Of a stretch of DNA of 64,000 nt, positions 10,558 to 22,166 are shown in pieces. Position numbers and translations under genes: made by a program. The notes under the pieces are model-generated. The model was given only the letters and a program-made list of their open reading frames with translations. It made no database searches and was not told where the DNA came from. How positions within the stretch are numbered: the first letter of the stretch is position 1; the number at the start of each line of letters is the position of its first letter. Source of the DNA: Platerodrilus igneus (Eukaryota; Arthropoda; Insecta; Coleoptera; Lycidae); NCBI GenBank assembly GCA_036346225.1, contig JARFIW010001177.1, forward strand, positions 94,501 to 158,500, in the 5' to 3' direction.

Positions 10558-10866
10558 GGCGGCTCCGTGGCGTAGTGGTATGTGTGTGACAACTACGCCC
10601 AAGGTCCCGGGTTCGAATCCCGACACGGTCTGCTTGAAAAATGTTAGGCGAGCATTTTTCAGAAAAATACACCCTCGTTCGGATGAGAGGTAAAATGGAG
10701 GTCCCGTGTGTGAGTGTTGTCACGCACGTTAAAGATCCCTACCTTGCTTGGAACAGCAAGGGTTCGGCAAAATTCCAAATTTTCCAGGTAAAAAAAACTC
10801 GCTTCCTGACCAATGTAGTACCTTCGGGTGGAGCATTAGAAAATCAAATGTAATGTCAAATGTCAT
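10558..10866 (+). repeat. tRNA-headed SINE, copy 2 (tandem)
   Basis: This is a near-identical copy of the preceding unit, head to tail, with the same A and B boxes, core and tail. By eye there are only scattered differences (for example gacaactacg for gactactacg and tgcttggaa for tgctcggaa). Both units are followed by tgtcaaatgtcat, which also precedes copy 1, consistent with target duplication or unequal exchange through the tail. Confidence 0.85.
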
Positions 10867-11465
10867 GTCAAAATACTGCGTATTAATTGAATATATACGT
10901 TGCACTTGTTTGGAGAGGTTTCTACCTTGATATAATTTATAAGTCTTGTCATTCGTTGGTTTGCTTTTATATCGGGCAATAATTTTTGAACTGGTTTCTT
11001 TAATTCATAGTAAGTATTAAACACAAATTCAGCATTGAACATACTAGGTGTTAAATCTACCTTGCCAAACTTTGCTGCTTAAACGCGGAACTGTCACTTT
11101 GACATCGACATATGAACAACTGTCTGGCTCGCAATACGTCATGACACAGGAAAATCGTTGATTTCTCAACATTTCATAATATTTTTTATAGTATTTCTTA
11201 TATAGTTTATTTAAAAAAAGTAGTGTTTACATCATACGATTAGGTTTAGTTTCTTTTTATAATAAAAAAATATGATAATTCCGAGTGTAGGTCAATTAAC
11301 CCAAAGCGCAGGTTTAGTTAATATCATAGCATATTTGGTTATATTTATTTAGACTTAGATGCCTTTACAAATTCGGTTTCTAAAACAAGTGTATCGTAAC
11401 TAAATTAGCAAAAAATTAGTATATTTAACCTTAAATTAAAAGAAAAAATAGGTTTAATTTCTTAC
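10867..11465 (-). other. Probable intron of the DIP-type gene, nothing else seen
   Basis: This follows the last recognised exon in the minus direction. It begins with a good donor (gtaaga) and is AT-rich without a recognisable exon. The C-terminal, GPI-anchor-coding exon of the gene should lie beyond here in the minus direction, but I could not identify it. Confidence 0.45.
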
Positions 11466-11528
11466 TCTCTCTGTTAGCACTGCTCTTCATATCTATCATT
11501 CTAGGAGGTGTAGAAGGCATTGGAATCT
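11466..11528 (-). CDS. DIP-type Ig protein, linker exon after last Ig domain
   Basis: This short 63-bp exon is bounded by a tttctgtttag acceptor and a gtaagaa donor. Joined in phase to the Ig exon upstream it codes for EIPMPSTPPRMIDMKS then SANRE, which matches the stretch after the third Ig domain of insect DIP (Dpr-interacting protein) family members, where the Ig domain ends RLYE followed by IPLP/STP-type residues. It starts and ends in phase 1. It lies 115 bp from the Ig exon. The product is an extracellular, probably GPI-anchored cell-adhesion protein in neurons. The exon was recognised from splice sites and family similarity, so its donor is slightly less certain than its acceptor. Confidence 0.75.
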
Positions 11529-11643
11529 CTAAACAGAAAAACTATGTGAATTAATAAAATACCTATAAAATAGTTCATTATCATTCTGAAGCACACTACT
11601 CAGCAAATTTCATCTTAAAGCTGAACAGAAACATTATATTTAC

Positions 11644-11928
11644 CGTAGAGTCTAATGGATCCTTCAGTCTCTCCAAGAGAATTCTTTGAAATGCACCGGT
11701 AGTTTCCATAGTCACCTGACTGTAAGTTACGTACTGTCAACTTCATGTGTGCTCTGTAGCTATTTTCAGCAATTTCATTACCGTACTTCTTTGTGGGTAA
11801 CAACATTATATTGTCATACACCCAGTAACTGATTGCTCTCGGATAAGCTTCCGTATGACAATCTATTTGTACGTCTGTCCCAGCAGGAGCTCCAACCAAT
11901 TGATTAGGTACCCATATCATTGGGGAAA
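11644..11928 (-). CDS. DIP/lachesin-type immunoglobulin domain exon
   Basis: This exon codes one complete immunoglobulin domain of a DIP (Dpr-interacting protein)-family receptor, which in insects binds Dpr partners on other neurons and guides synaptic matching. The minus strand has a pyrimidine-rich tgtgtttcag acceptor and a gtaaat donor, giving 285 bp, phase 1 at both ends. The protein begins SPMIWVPNQLVGAPAGTDV, has the B-strand Cys in QIDCHTEAYPRAISYW with the core Trp, MKLTVRNLQSGDYGNYRC with the DxGxYxC signature and F-strand Cys, then ISKNSLGETEGSIRLYG. The SPMIWVPNQLVGAP and ISKNSLGETEGSIR strings are diagnostic for the third Ig domain of DIPs. The frame is intact. Neighbouring N-terminal exons are not in the window that I can see. 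Which DIP paralogue it is cannot be told from one exon. Confidence 0.92.
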
Positions 11929-13170
11929 CTGAAACACACAAATATGTACGGTTAACAGTAGTGATGACAGCGTATTTTACTTAACAATACATACTCTGTA
12001 TACAGAGATTATCATTTAAGACAAAGCCCAACTTTAAACCTTCTGTAAATAATGGTATATCAGAAAAAACATTTCTCATTGCATTTACAAAGCATAAGAA
12101 CGAAATCTTCATTAATTATGTAATTAAAATCCGTGTGCAGACATTTATTGCACACTATAAACGAGTCTGATGCACTTTTAGTATACTAGATATTTTTCGT
12201 GTGTAGATATATCAGTTAAAACAAAAGTAAAATATTCATTCTCGTTAAAAATACCACTTTATGAGTTTCAATTAAAACGTACTTCTCTTTCAAAAAAGAT
12301 AGTTTCGAATAAATTCTAGAATTCTCGAATGTTTAGATTATCTAATAAGAAAATACGGTCTTTGTATTTAAGAGAATTCAAAAGTCATAAACCATGTTAA
12401 GGCCTTTGCCCATTAAATGTTATAGTAATATGTTTCTCACAAAGTATAATGTACAATCGATAGTCGATTGACCAAAGTAGGGGTTATGATCGCAATTAAT
12501 AAAGACCGCTGCTCTTCGGTATCAATTTGACAGTCCATTCAATGCCCTCTCGCCAGGTTACCACATTTTTATTGTGCCAATTTTATTTTTATTCTTGCAA
12601 ACAGCGACCCTCGTTCAGATTTAGGCTAGAACACGGTTTAATAAAATTTTACGAAAACAGAATGCGTCTTAAATTTTGTTAATTGTTTTAATAACATGAT
12701 ACCAAAGTGCATTTAGTAACAAAAAATAAAGAGAGTTAACGACAAATTAGTGCAATATTTTAAGATTATATAATATATAGTTGATAGACTGTGTATTACA
12801 CTATTAATAGACGTCTTCAATACACAGTGTAGGTATTTTATAACAATATAATGTTACGATCTAACTTTATTATAAATTTAAATAATAGTTCCAATGTTAC
12901 AGCAAAAACTGGTAATTATAAATTTTAACATCAAGGATATTACGCGCTCGCGTTACTTTAAATATAAATCAGATACAAAAATATTATATTAATTGTAGAT
13001 TGACAGAATAACTTTGGACATATCCTGTGAATTAAGATCTTTCGAAAATGTAATCTTAATTGAACGTGATATTTCATTTCTTTTGTTTCTAAGAGAATAA
13101 TTCAAATTATGGCATTTAATTATAATCAAAAACAATGAAATTATTTTCCATAAAGTAAAATGGAACGCTA
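11929..13170 (-). other. Probable intron of the DIP-type gene
   Basis: This is the sequence upstream (in the minus direction) of the Ig exon, starting with its acceptor. It is AT-rich with no exon, repeat or transposon end that I recognise. The next structure is an LTR retroelement inserted in it. Confidence 0.5.
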
Positions 13171-13760
13171 GATAGATTTTGGGCCTTTGGGAACTTCTTT
13201 TAAAAAACATTCATTTCCAAAAACTTGTCTGTCAAATTTATTTTAATACAGTAATGATAAAAATGGTTTATTTCTTCTATAACAACTTTACGTTATGTTC
13301 ATTAACGTGGCTTAATTTAGTTGAAAAAAAAATAATCAAAGTTAATATTTTAACAATCAATAATTACCAATGAGTAGCTTGAACTATCAACAATGTTAAA
13401 GTTATAAAGTTTGAAGACTAACTGGTCACTAGGGGCTCCTCACAGTTTATATGTAACCCCTGCTCTCACATTATCTTGTGAGAAAGTGCAGACCTTGCTG
13501 TCTGCAGTTTTTTGATACTCGTACAAAGTCTTATTCTAAGTAATTTTAATTAAGACTGCTTTATTGCAGTTCATTGTTTCTACAACTGCAGTATCAATTT
13601 GCGTCTGGGATACACAGTATTTGTTTCCTTTCTTATTGCTGACATGAACTCAGATTAATTTTTAATTATAACCTTCATTTAATACAATGTAACATGCTAT
13701 AACTAAGACATAATAACTAGATTTATTTTATATGCATTTTAATATGGGGAATATTTAACT
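13171..13760 (-). repeat. 3' LTR of the minus-strand errantivirus-like element
   Basis: On the minus strand it begins AGTTAAATATTCCCC (13760 downward), directly after a purine tract, and ends near 13171 with aaaatctatc. It aligns with 20755-21285 over about 530 bp. The AGTTA start and following ATAT-CCCC are shared with the LTR at 51712, which defines its outer edge. Confidence 0.85.
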
Positions 13761-13769
13761 CCTCCCAAC
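13761..13769 (-). promoter_or_regulatory. Polypurine tract
   Basis: The minus strand reads gttgggagg immediately before the LTR start AGTTAAAT. This is the expected primer for plus-strand DNA synthesis. Confidence 0.6.
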
Positions 13770-13800
13770 TTAGATGAAAATTAAGGGTTGTACTTAATTT

Positions 13801-15440
13801 TTAAAAGTTTATTGTCCATAGAGATTCAATTGTGGTTTCTTTGTCTTTTATTTTTGTTACCTTGAACTTATATCTAATATACATTTTGTACAATAAGTAT
13901 ACAGCTAGTAAAAATAATACAAAAATCAATAGAATTGTCCAAGCACTGATATTCTTATAGTGTAACTTTGGCACTTTTAACTCGTTTAAATGTCCTTTAT
14001 AATTGTCCGTAATTTTACTGTGTAGTTGAAATTGTCGAGATATAAGTGTTCTAGTTGCATTGACTTCTTCCGTCTTCGGTTTGAATCTTGAATTGTAGTT
14101 CGGGTAGATTTGCAAGTTTCTTCGTCACTGCTGAGTTTTGGTATACCAAAATAATTTCGTTTTTTAATTTCAAATAACAATCTTCTTTTATGGTAATCAC
14201 GTTGCTTTCAATTAGAATTAAACTGTTTTCGTCTTTGTTGCAATTGGCGGTTGCTATCAGTTCTTGAGGAAATACAGCAATCCATTTGTTGTCCGTATCT
14301 TCTTGAATTTTCACGTCTGTAGTTTGTACTGGTTTTGACACACAATTTTCATTATGATTAGAGAATCGTAATAATTGCACTTCACAAGGGCTATCTGTTT
14401 GAATAGCCGTAGTCGTTATCGATTGACATAAGTATTGGCCCGGTGCTACTTCTTTGCATTTCTCATTTGCAAATCTATACCTAAGTTCATTTAGGGAAAG
14501 GAGCTTGGTCTTAGGTATAATAATTTGATATTTAGTATTAACTTTCATAGGGAAAGCAAATAAATGATAATAATTGTAAGAGTAAATTTCTACAATTGGA
14601 ATTTCTATTAAAAATGTAATTTCATGATTCTTTACATAACCTTTTACTGTGGCTATTTTTTCAAATACAAGTATGTTAAATTCTGTTTCTTCAAAAGGTA
14701 GTTTACTATGAGTCATAAATATTTTGATTGCTAATAGTTCGTTCAATAAATCAAGTGGTTCGATAATACTAGCATGTAAAGTATTTAATTTAGCAAATGT
14801 TACAGCATTTTTGAATGTTGCTAAAATTTGTTGAATTACAGTGAGGGTTGCTACCATTTGATTAAATATCGTGTTATAACTTATTAAATCTCGCATTCCT
14901 AATGTTGTGGTTTGCATGCTACTTTCAAAGGTTAGTATTCTATTTGTTATACTGTTCTGGTTCTTTACTAATTTTCGGAGATTATGGTTAAATTTTACTA
15001 TAGTTGATTGAGTTAAGGAAATTTAATTTCTAACAACAGTTTTAATGTCATTCTGGTTGTCAATCAATTCTTGTATTGCATTGTCGTATCGTTCAGCATC
15101 TTGGTTGTCTAAATTACCTGTGATAGATTTTATGATATTACTTAATCCGTTAATAATTCCCCTTTTGCCTTGTGGTTTGGTCTGTTGGTATTCCTTGATT
15201 GAATTTGTCGTCTGTGTTCCTTAGAATATTTTCCATTATACTTTTGCAATTAAGCATTTCTATCGCATACCCTTTTCCAAATCTGGTTGTGTTCATTGAT
15301 TCTTTCAGTCTGTCATAATTGTCTCTAATTATATAAAATTCTCCTTTTAATTCAGTTAAATCAAATTTTTGTGCGAAAGTCCAATAGTCTATTGTTTTGC
15401 ATACTTCCCAATTTTACTGGTGGTATATCGAGGTTGTTTT
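13801..15440 (-). pseudogene. env (errantivirus-type fusion glycoprotein), broken
   Basis: Envelope protein of the baculovirus-F/errantivirus type. Near 15370 the N-terminal part reads DYWTFAQKFDLTELK. A region at about 15070-15190 corresponds to the cleavage site and fusion peptide (its partner copy at 56.85 kb has a basic RRKR site), but here the basic site is weakened to RQKG. The longest frame, 14051-14917, holds the ectodomain with conserved Cys residues and segments such as YNYYHLFAFPMKVN and GQYLCQS. The C-terminal frame 13801-14115 has one strong transmembrane helix (TILLIFVLFLLAVYLLY) and a short cytoplasmic tail. The frames are separated by stops and shifts, so no envelope could be made. 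Confidence 0.85.
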
Positions 15441-15454
15441 TATATCTTCTATTA

Positions 15455-16680
15455 CTATTTCCTTGTTATCCGTTCTACCTGGGTGAAGGTTGACTGCAAG
15501 GGTGATGGCTGCCCATCTGAAATAACAGGGTGCCTTACATTTTTTAAATGTATATATTTTACGGCTTTCCCGTTGTCTAGTACTGCTATATTTTTGTCTG
15601 AAATCTTTTTGATTTTAAACGAATCTAAATTTCTGTGGGCCGTTTTGTGTCGTTTTCCTTTAAAGTTTCGTTCATAAACAGCTTGTCCTACTGCAAATCT
15701 ATATATATTGGTGTGTTCGTTGCGGGTTTTTGTAATACGTGCATTATCGTTGTCTGGTTTATTTTTGACGTTATTATAAGTGATTCTTAGTTTTTCTTTA
15801 TGATCTTTGGCGAACTCTTGATATAATTCTTTATTATAATGTATATTATAAGTATTGTGAGAGTCGCAATGTCCTAATATTAATTCGAGGGGTGTAAAGT
15901 TAGTTGAAGAATGAATTGCATTGTTATAAGCAATTAAGGCATATGACATTAAATTGGTGATGGGTTCTTTCCTATATGTTAGTCTTAAAAGTCTGATCTG
16001 TCCTAATAAGGTTAAATGCAATCGTTTAACTAATCCGTTTGATTCCGGGTGATTTTCTGTAATAAAATGAATATTTATTTTATGAAGTTGTAATGTATTC
16101 TGTATAGTCTCGTTTCTGAATTCGATTCCATCATCTAAAGTTATTGATTCAGGTGTACCGTAAAATATATAGTACTGTACGAAATCTTGAGTTACATCAA
16201 TACTGTTTTTCGAAGTAATGGGTATCGCTTGTCCTGCCTTTGTGAATGCATAATTGATAAAAAGTTCTGAGCTTCTACTACCAAAGTGTATACATGTAAT
16301 TTTTGAAAAGGTTTGTCGGGTGTTTTAGTTAACATTAAGGGTACTTTCGGTGGTGATCTGTCGTATTTTGCTGTCACATAGTTCGCATTGATTAATAAAA
16401 TCTGTAGTTAATTCTTTGATGTTTTTAAAATAATATCTCCTTACGAGTTGTTTTAGGATTTCGTTTATTCCACGATGATTTGTTTTACCTTTGTGCTGGT
16501 TGCGAATTACGTCGTTTATTTCATCTGGGTCATCTAATGTAATTAGTTTTTGTGTGCTTCTAATAATCTCGGGTCCTGAGTTATTAAACAATCGAATATA
16601 TAATTCTAAGAATCTTTGGTACAAATATTCTGTTGTGAGATTAAAGTCAAAACGTTTTTTCTCCGGGGTACACTTTTAAA
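15455..16680 (-). pseudogene. Integrase, errantivirus-like, broken
   Basis: This integrase would insert the DNA copy. The HHCC zinc domain is in 16325-16624 (NQHKGKTNHRG and QCELC). The catalytic core continues through several frames: AFTKAGQA, FYGTPESITLDDGIEFRNET and ENHPESNGLVKRLHLTLL. The second catalytic region has DDG where DNG is usual, and the catalytic Glu expected in the NGLxER-type motif is Lys. The C-terminal part is open at 15455-16021 (FTPLELILGH then the GQAVYERNFKGKRHK and SDGQPSPLQS region). Its 3' end overlaps the env N-terminus in another frame, a normal layout for these elements. Confidence 0.85.
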
Positions 16681-16779
16681 AATTTTAATTATTTGCTCCT
16701 CGTTGTCATCTTTCGTTATTTGAATGTGATACATTTTTCTATTGTCTGTTTTTGAATATTTTACCAGTTCGGGGTTGGT

Positions 16780-18480
16780 TTAAACTTCGGTAATTATAAA
16801 TTAATTTGGTTTCGTCTCTATCGCTTCGTTTAGAATTTTAATTGCAGTTTTTGGTTCGTCATTTTGAGTTAAATGTATAGTTTCTATTTCTTCTGGGTCT
16901 TCTCTCATTTCGGTTTCGTCAATATTACCCGCAACTGACTTTGTCTCTATGGCGTTGAGTTGTATTCGGCTCAATGCGTCCGCATTTTATTGTTGTACAT
17001 TCACTTTTTGTATATGATTTCGTAGTCGTACTCTTCTAATCTAATCCTCCATCTCTGTAATTTCGAATTGGGTTCTTTAAATTTACATAACCATACTAAT
17101 GGTCTATGGTCTGTGTATATATAAAATTTCCTTCCATAAAGATATGGCCTAAAATATTTTGTTGCCCAAATTATGGTTAATGATTCCTTTTCAATTGTAC
17201 TATATTTTTGTTCTGCTTCATTTAATGTTCATGATGCGTACCTGATTGGTTTATCGCTACCTACTTTGCCTTGACTGCATACTGTGCCTAAATCAACACT
17301 GGATGCGTCTGTTGTTAATATAAACAGCTTTGAAAAGTCAGGGTACTCTAGCAAAGGGTGATTCGTAAGAATGCATTTAATTTTCTCTACTGCTTGAATA
17401 AATTCCGGTGTGTGTTCGACTTTGATACGTTTCTATAAACAATTTGTTAGTGGTTTAGTTATTTGTGCATAACCTTTAATGAATTTCCTGTAATATCCAC
17501 CGAGTCCTAAAAATACTTTTATTTGTTTATTTGTTTTTGGTAAAGGATAGTTTAATACGGCATTTGTTTTGTCTGGGTTTGGCATAACACATTGTAGCGT
17601 TATTATGTGTCCTACGAATGCTACTTTCTTTTGCAAAAATTCGCGCTTATACAGTTGTACTTTCAAGTGGGCTTTTCTTAAACGTTCAAAAACTTCTCTT
17701 AATCTCTCAATGTTTTCGTTGAGTGATGTTGAATATAAAATTATGTCGTTAAGATACACAAGACCTTTCTCGTTGTGCATTCCTCTCAAAATACTATCCA
17801 TAACCCTCTGAAAAGCGGGGGTGCGATCTTTAAGCCAAACGGCATGCGTCTGTATTTATAGTGTTCTCTGGGTGTACTAAAAGCTGTTTTTGTCATATGT
17901 TTCTAGTCCATTTCCACTTGGTGGTATCCTGAGGTGAGATCAAACGTCAAAAAATATTGCCATTTTCCTAGTTTGTCGAATATTTCTGTGATATTTGCTA
18001 ATGGGTACTTATCGTCGACAGTCATCTCGTTGAGTTTCCTGTAATGGATAACCATTCGGTATTTGCGTTTGCTTAAGGCATCTAATTTCTTTGGTACAAT
18101 TAGTATGGGGCTGCTCCATGGTGAGTTTGAATGTTAAATGATATCTTGATTTAATAAGTCTGCTACCTGTCTAACTGCTTCTTCTTGACTTGCTTGAGGT
18201 CGTCTATATGCTGTGGCGAAAATCGGTTTCTTGTGTGTTAATTGAATACTATGTTCGACTGTGTTGGTAATAGTTAAAGGTATTCCTCCACAATGGAATA
18301 TATCTCGGTATTCAAAACACAAATCTTTTATTGCTCTTTCTTCTTCGGTGTAAATATTGTCGTTAAAACGAATGTTAATTAGATTTTCTATTAACATTTT
18401 ATCGTGATCTGTAGGGTTGGAATTACTTTCAGAGTTCTCATCGATTTCCAATTCACTAAAATTCACTTCTTCCACTTCTG
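16780..18480 (-). pseudogene. RT and RNase H, errantivirus-like, broken
   Basis: The frame 18134-18475 carries the start of RT (EHSIQLTHKKPIFATAYRRP). Motifs follow through shifted frames; the frame 17433-17801 holds motif C as VYLNDIILYS, so the first catalytic Asp of YxDD is Asn, and then HIITLQCVMPNPDKTNAV and the FLGLGGYYRKFIKGYAQ connection. RNase H follows at about 16990-17400 (AlDTDASsvDLG-like and [18 protein letters not shown] segments in the minus strand). Inactive on both frame and active-site grounds. Confidence 0.85.
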
Positions 18481-18499
18481 TTGGTATTGTTCAGAACTT

Positions 18500-19070
18500 C
18501 TATGGCGTAGTTTTCGAGTTCAAAATTGTTGTAGTGGCGTAGTTGTTTTTTATATGTACTAACGCGGTGGGCATTTCTAGTCCCTGTTAAAATGACATGT
18601 GATTTATGATTCCTATATCACTGTTTGTATTTAATAAAACGTTGACTTGTTTTTCTGTCCTAGGTTCAATGGTGTATTTTTGATCGGTTTGTATACTGCT
18701 ATTTTGTAATTTAATTAGAATTTGTCCGTGTTTTGTTCCTAATAATCTATTTTTTATATCAATATTCGCTCCTAATTTTCTTAAAAGAGCCATGCCTATC
18801 AATCCGTTGTATTTGTAATTAAATTCAAAAACGCAAAATTTGTGTTTCAGTTTTACATTAAAAGTTTTTGGTTAGGGTATATTTGCAATAAATTGGTGTA
18901 GTGTCGTTTTGTGTGCTGTTCTGATTTTAGAAGGTTCTCTTTCTACAAAATTTAAATAATGTTTCTGCACGGTTTTGGGGCTAATTAAAGGTTTTGAAGA
19001 TCCTGTATCGATTAATAATTTAATTTCAGCATGTGGTATTTTCATATAGGATAAATGTATTGATTAATAT
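18500..19070 (-). pseudogene. Aspartic protease, errantivirus-like, broken
   Basis: The minus strand near 18980-19030 reads HAEIKLLIDTGSSKPLIS, the protease active-site motif DTGSS. The continuation at 18587-18802 (IGMALLRKLGANIDIKNRLL) is the ILG-type C-terminal segment, here IGM. Partner sequence is at 54.75-55.2 kb. A frameshift separates the halves. Confidence 0.8.
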
Positions 19071-19082
19071 AGTTTAAATTTA

Positions 19083-20010
19083 TTATATCTGATCGTATTT
19101 GGTTCTGTCCAACTGAAAATTTGAGTACGCGTTTTCGTCATCGTCCTCTTCGCAATTTTCGTAAGGGTTGTTACGTTCGTAGTTTTCTGAGTAATTGCCT
19201 TTATCGTCTCTACTTGAATTTACATAATTACCTGTGTCTTCGGGTATGACTTTGTTATTGAAATCTTCTACTTCTTGGTGAAACAGTTCCTCGGACGTGA
19301 AGTTTCGTTTTTTGTGTATAGTTGGGTATAATTTGAGATATTTTAGTGTTCTGTCTTGTGTTACTAGATAAAGTGTCCATAGAGGTTGGTTTGTAATAAT
19401 TATTGGGGTTGTTGTCATTATTTGTCATGGGTGCATTTCTGTTAGAATTTACGCCGAATGCTTGTCATGTTCGATTTGCGTCCTGATTAAACTTGGGTGT
19501 TAATGTAGGTTTAGGAAATTGTCGAATTTGATTATTGAAATTTGTATTGTTTGCGTTTAGATTATTAATTCTCGATTGATTTATTGGCGTGTTAAAAGAT
19601 GCAAATTTTTTTTGTGTCGGTATTGTCTTGCTGCTTGTATAGTTTTAATTGGTACGTAATTTTTGTTAACGTTAGGGTGTAAATCCTGTTTCTATAATAT
19701 ATTACGTTTTCTTCCTTTATAATTAAGTTCATCGCCTCTTCTAAGTTTTGGAAATACCTAAATCTTATTTTGTCCGATAACCGCTCGGGTAACGCGTTTA
19801 TAAACGTATCTAAAGTCACCTCATCGAACATTTTAGTTTTATTTAAACGTACGCTAGGATTCGGGTCTTTTATTTTCAGTTTGGTTTGGCTTAAACTCCT
19901 CACGTCTTGACATCACATACCAAATTGATATTGTGATTGATTATTTTCTATTCTTAAATTCAATAAGTCTCTAATAAAGCATTTGATATTGCGCTTGTCG
20001 CCGAAATACG
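19083..20010 (-). pseudogene. gag, errantivirus-like, broken
   Basis: The frame 19592-19903 includes the capsid segment MRSLSQTKLKIKDPNPSV, then FINALPERLSDKIRFRYFQ and EEAMNLIIKEE, which match the second copy at 53.9-54.1 kb. The frame 19083-19418 holds the acidic C-terminus ending near ELFHQEVEDFNN and NFQLDRTKYDQI. It has no CCHC zinc knuckle, as is common in this group. Frameshifted. Confidence 0.75.
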
Positions 20011-20337
20011 CGATCGATATCTTTTAATAATTTTCCCAATCCATTAGATCATCTCTACTCGCTATTAAGGTCAAAGCTCTGCCGGCTAATTTACTTAGGA
20101 TTAATCTTAATAACCAAATGTATTTTTCAAGGTCCTCTTGTCTGTAAAGAACTTTAGAAATGTCTCAGACGCGGTAATGCATATGTCTAACAGAGCTCGA
20201 TTACTATCGTACATTAGAATCGAATCTAAATATAACCTTAAGTTTTCAGAATTCATCTTTATAAATTATTTATTCTCTGTTACCTTAGTCAAGTTTGCAT
20301 TAAAGTTATTTAAAGAATCACTTACTGTTACTTGAAT

Positions 20338-20482
20338 TGTGTGTAATTATAAACCCCTGCTATAATTACATCAATTTCAGACTTTTCCTGAATAATTGTC
20401 TAATAAAATGTGTATAATTATAAATCTTTGTTATAACCTCATCAAGTTCAGACTTTTTCTGAATAATTATTTCAGTAATAAA
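20338..20482 (-). repeat. Tandem duplication in the retroelement leader
   Basis: Two diverged copies of about 70 bp (20340-20408 and 20409-20482) share tgtgta-taattataaa, ttataa, catcaa-ttcagact-tt-ctgaataatt. They lie between primer site and gag of the minus-strand element. Confidence 0.7.
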
Positions 20483-20736
20483 TTGTACATAAATGTGCAT
20501 ATAAAATTTTTTTGTTTCAATCTTACTTGCTAATATCAATACGCAACTGATAAAAATGATAAGAAAAATGAACTATAGGTACTCACAATAATTTGATTGT
20601 TAGTTCCATTATTCTTTCTTCTGTATTGGATTTTGTCGATTCTGTACTTCGTCCAAGCTTCGTGTTCTGTTCCAGTAAGGAATAGAAATTCACGGTTACT
20701 AGTTCTTCGATTTTGGAATCAAGTGCCCTTCTGAAA

Positions 20737-20754
20737 TCCGTTCCGGCTGCGCCA
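20737..20754 (-). promoter_or_regulatory. tRNA primer-binding site
   Basis: The minus strand reads tggcgcagccggaacgga, directly after the end of the 5' LTR. The TGGCGCAG start matches the Ser-tRNA-type primer site used by gypsy/17.6-like insect elements; the homologue at 52257 has tggcgcagtcggtagg. Confidence 0.75.
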
Positions 20755-21285
20755 GATAGATTTTGAGCCTTTGAGAGCTTTTTTTAATAAACATTTATTT
20801 TCAAAAACTCTTCCATCAAATTTATTTTAATACAATAATAACAAAAATGCTTTATTACTTCTATAACAACTTGTACGCTATGTTCATTAACGTTACTTAG
20901 TTTAGTTGAAAGAAAATAATCAAAGTTAATATTTTAATAATAAAGTCACCAATGAGTAGCTTGAACTACCAGCAATGTTAAAGTTATGAAGTTCGAAGAG
21001 TGACTGGCCATCAGGAGCTCCTCACAGTTTATATGTAATCCCTGCTCTCACATCATTTAGTGGGAAAGTGCAGATCTTGCTGTCTGCAGTGTCTTGATAG
21101 TCGTACAATGTCATATTCTAAGTAATTTTAATTAAAACTGCTTTATCGTAGATCATTGTTTCTGCACCTGCAGTATCAGGTTGCCTCTGGAATACAAAGC
21201 AGTTGTTTCCTTTCTTATTTCTGACATGAACTCTGATTAACCTTTAATTATAACTTTCATTTAATACAATGTAACATGCTATTAC
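20755..21285 (-). repeat. 5' LTR of the minus-strand errantivirus-like element
   Basis: It aligns with 13171-13704, including shared phrases such as gagctcctcacagtttatat and tttcctttcttatt. The outer 55 bp present in the other LTR are not recognisable here. Confidence 0.85.
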
Positions 21286-22166
21286 TATTCCAATAACGCA
21301 TTAAGTAAAATTGCATGTAATAAAAGCATTTTTAATTTTAAGCTACAATTAATTTGAACGAAAAGCAACGAATTTCAGATTTTATTAATTATGTTTAATA
21401 ATTCACAGTAAGAAAGAGATGTACACGCAAACTTCCAATCAAGTCATTTCCGTTCACATACGTAAGAAATATACACCTGTTGTTTGTAATTAGTATAGAG
21501 CGTAAAACTACCAAGTATGAAATGTTCACAAGCTTTTGTTGCAATTTAGCAATTATTATAAATAACATTGATAAATACTAAGAAAGACTTACCACCTGCA
21601 CGCGAGTCCATCTAACTCACGTGGGAATTGCATTTAATGAAGTTTCATTTGATGATAATACAATGTACTAGTAATAATATGGTAGCTTTTTTAATATGTT
21701 TTACAAAATATTTATAACCTTATGTATAAAGAGCAAACGATATTAGTCAGTAGGAAAATTAAACTTTCACGAATTGTTATATGAAACACGCTGTTTCCGC
21801 CTAAGAAGTACTAAGCATTTAGCAATTAGTAATTTGCAATTAGCATTAGATAGTAGTTAAGAAATGTAAAAGTGAAATTGAAGTTCAAGTTATCGTATTT
21901 GTCGCTGTTCTATTGTCGCAAAGTCGCTAAAAATTAGAAGTTAAATAATATAATTTCTTCTAGGTATTGTACCATAATCAATTATTTTTAACCAAACATA
22001 TCTCATTGTGGTAATTATAAGTAGTATACAATGTAGTAGGTCGTGGCTTCAACACTTAGATTTCTAGGTAATCAGGAAGATGCAGGCTAACCCGTTCCTA
22101 ATTTGTTATCAAGTCAACATCCTTATGAAATGAGAACATTTGGCCGACAGTCAGGATGTCAGCTTC
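21286..22166 (+). other. AT-rich spacer, nothing recognised
   Basis: No frame, repeat or element end was identified in this stretch. Confidence 0.45.

Larger units (their letters stand above)
13171..21285 (-). mobile_element. Errantivirus-like LTR element with env (minus strand)
   Basis: This is an insect endogenous-retrovirus-type Ty3/gypsy element about 8.1 kb long. Reading on the minus strand the order is LTR, primer site, leader, gag, protease, RT, RNase H, integrase, env, polypurine tract, LTR. Flanking LTR copies at about 13171-13760 and 20755-21285 are clearly homologous but diverged, so the insertion is old. All genes are interrupted. A relative in plus orientation is present at 51.7-57.7 kb. 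No target duplication was found, and the outer end of the right LTR has diverged or been lost. Confidence 0.9.
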
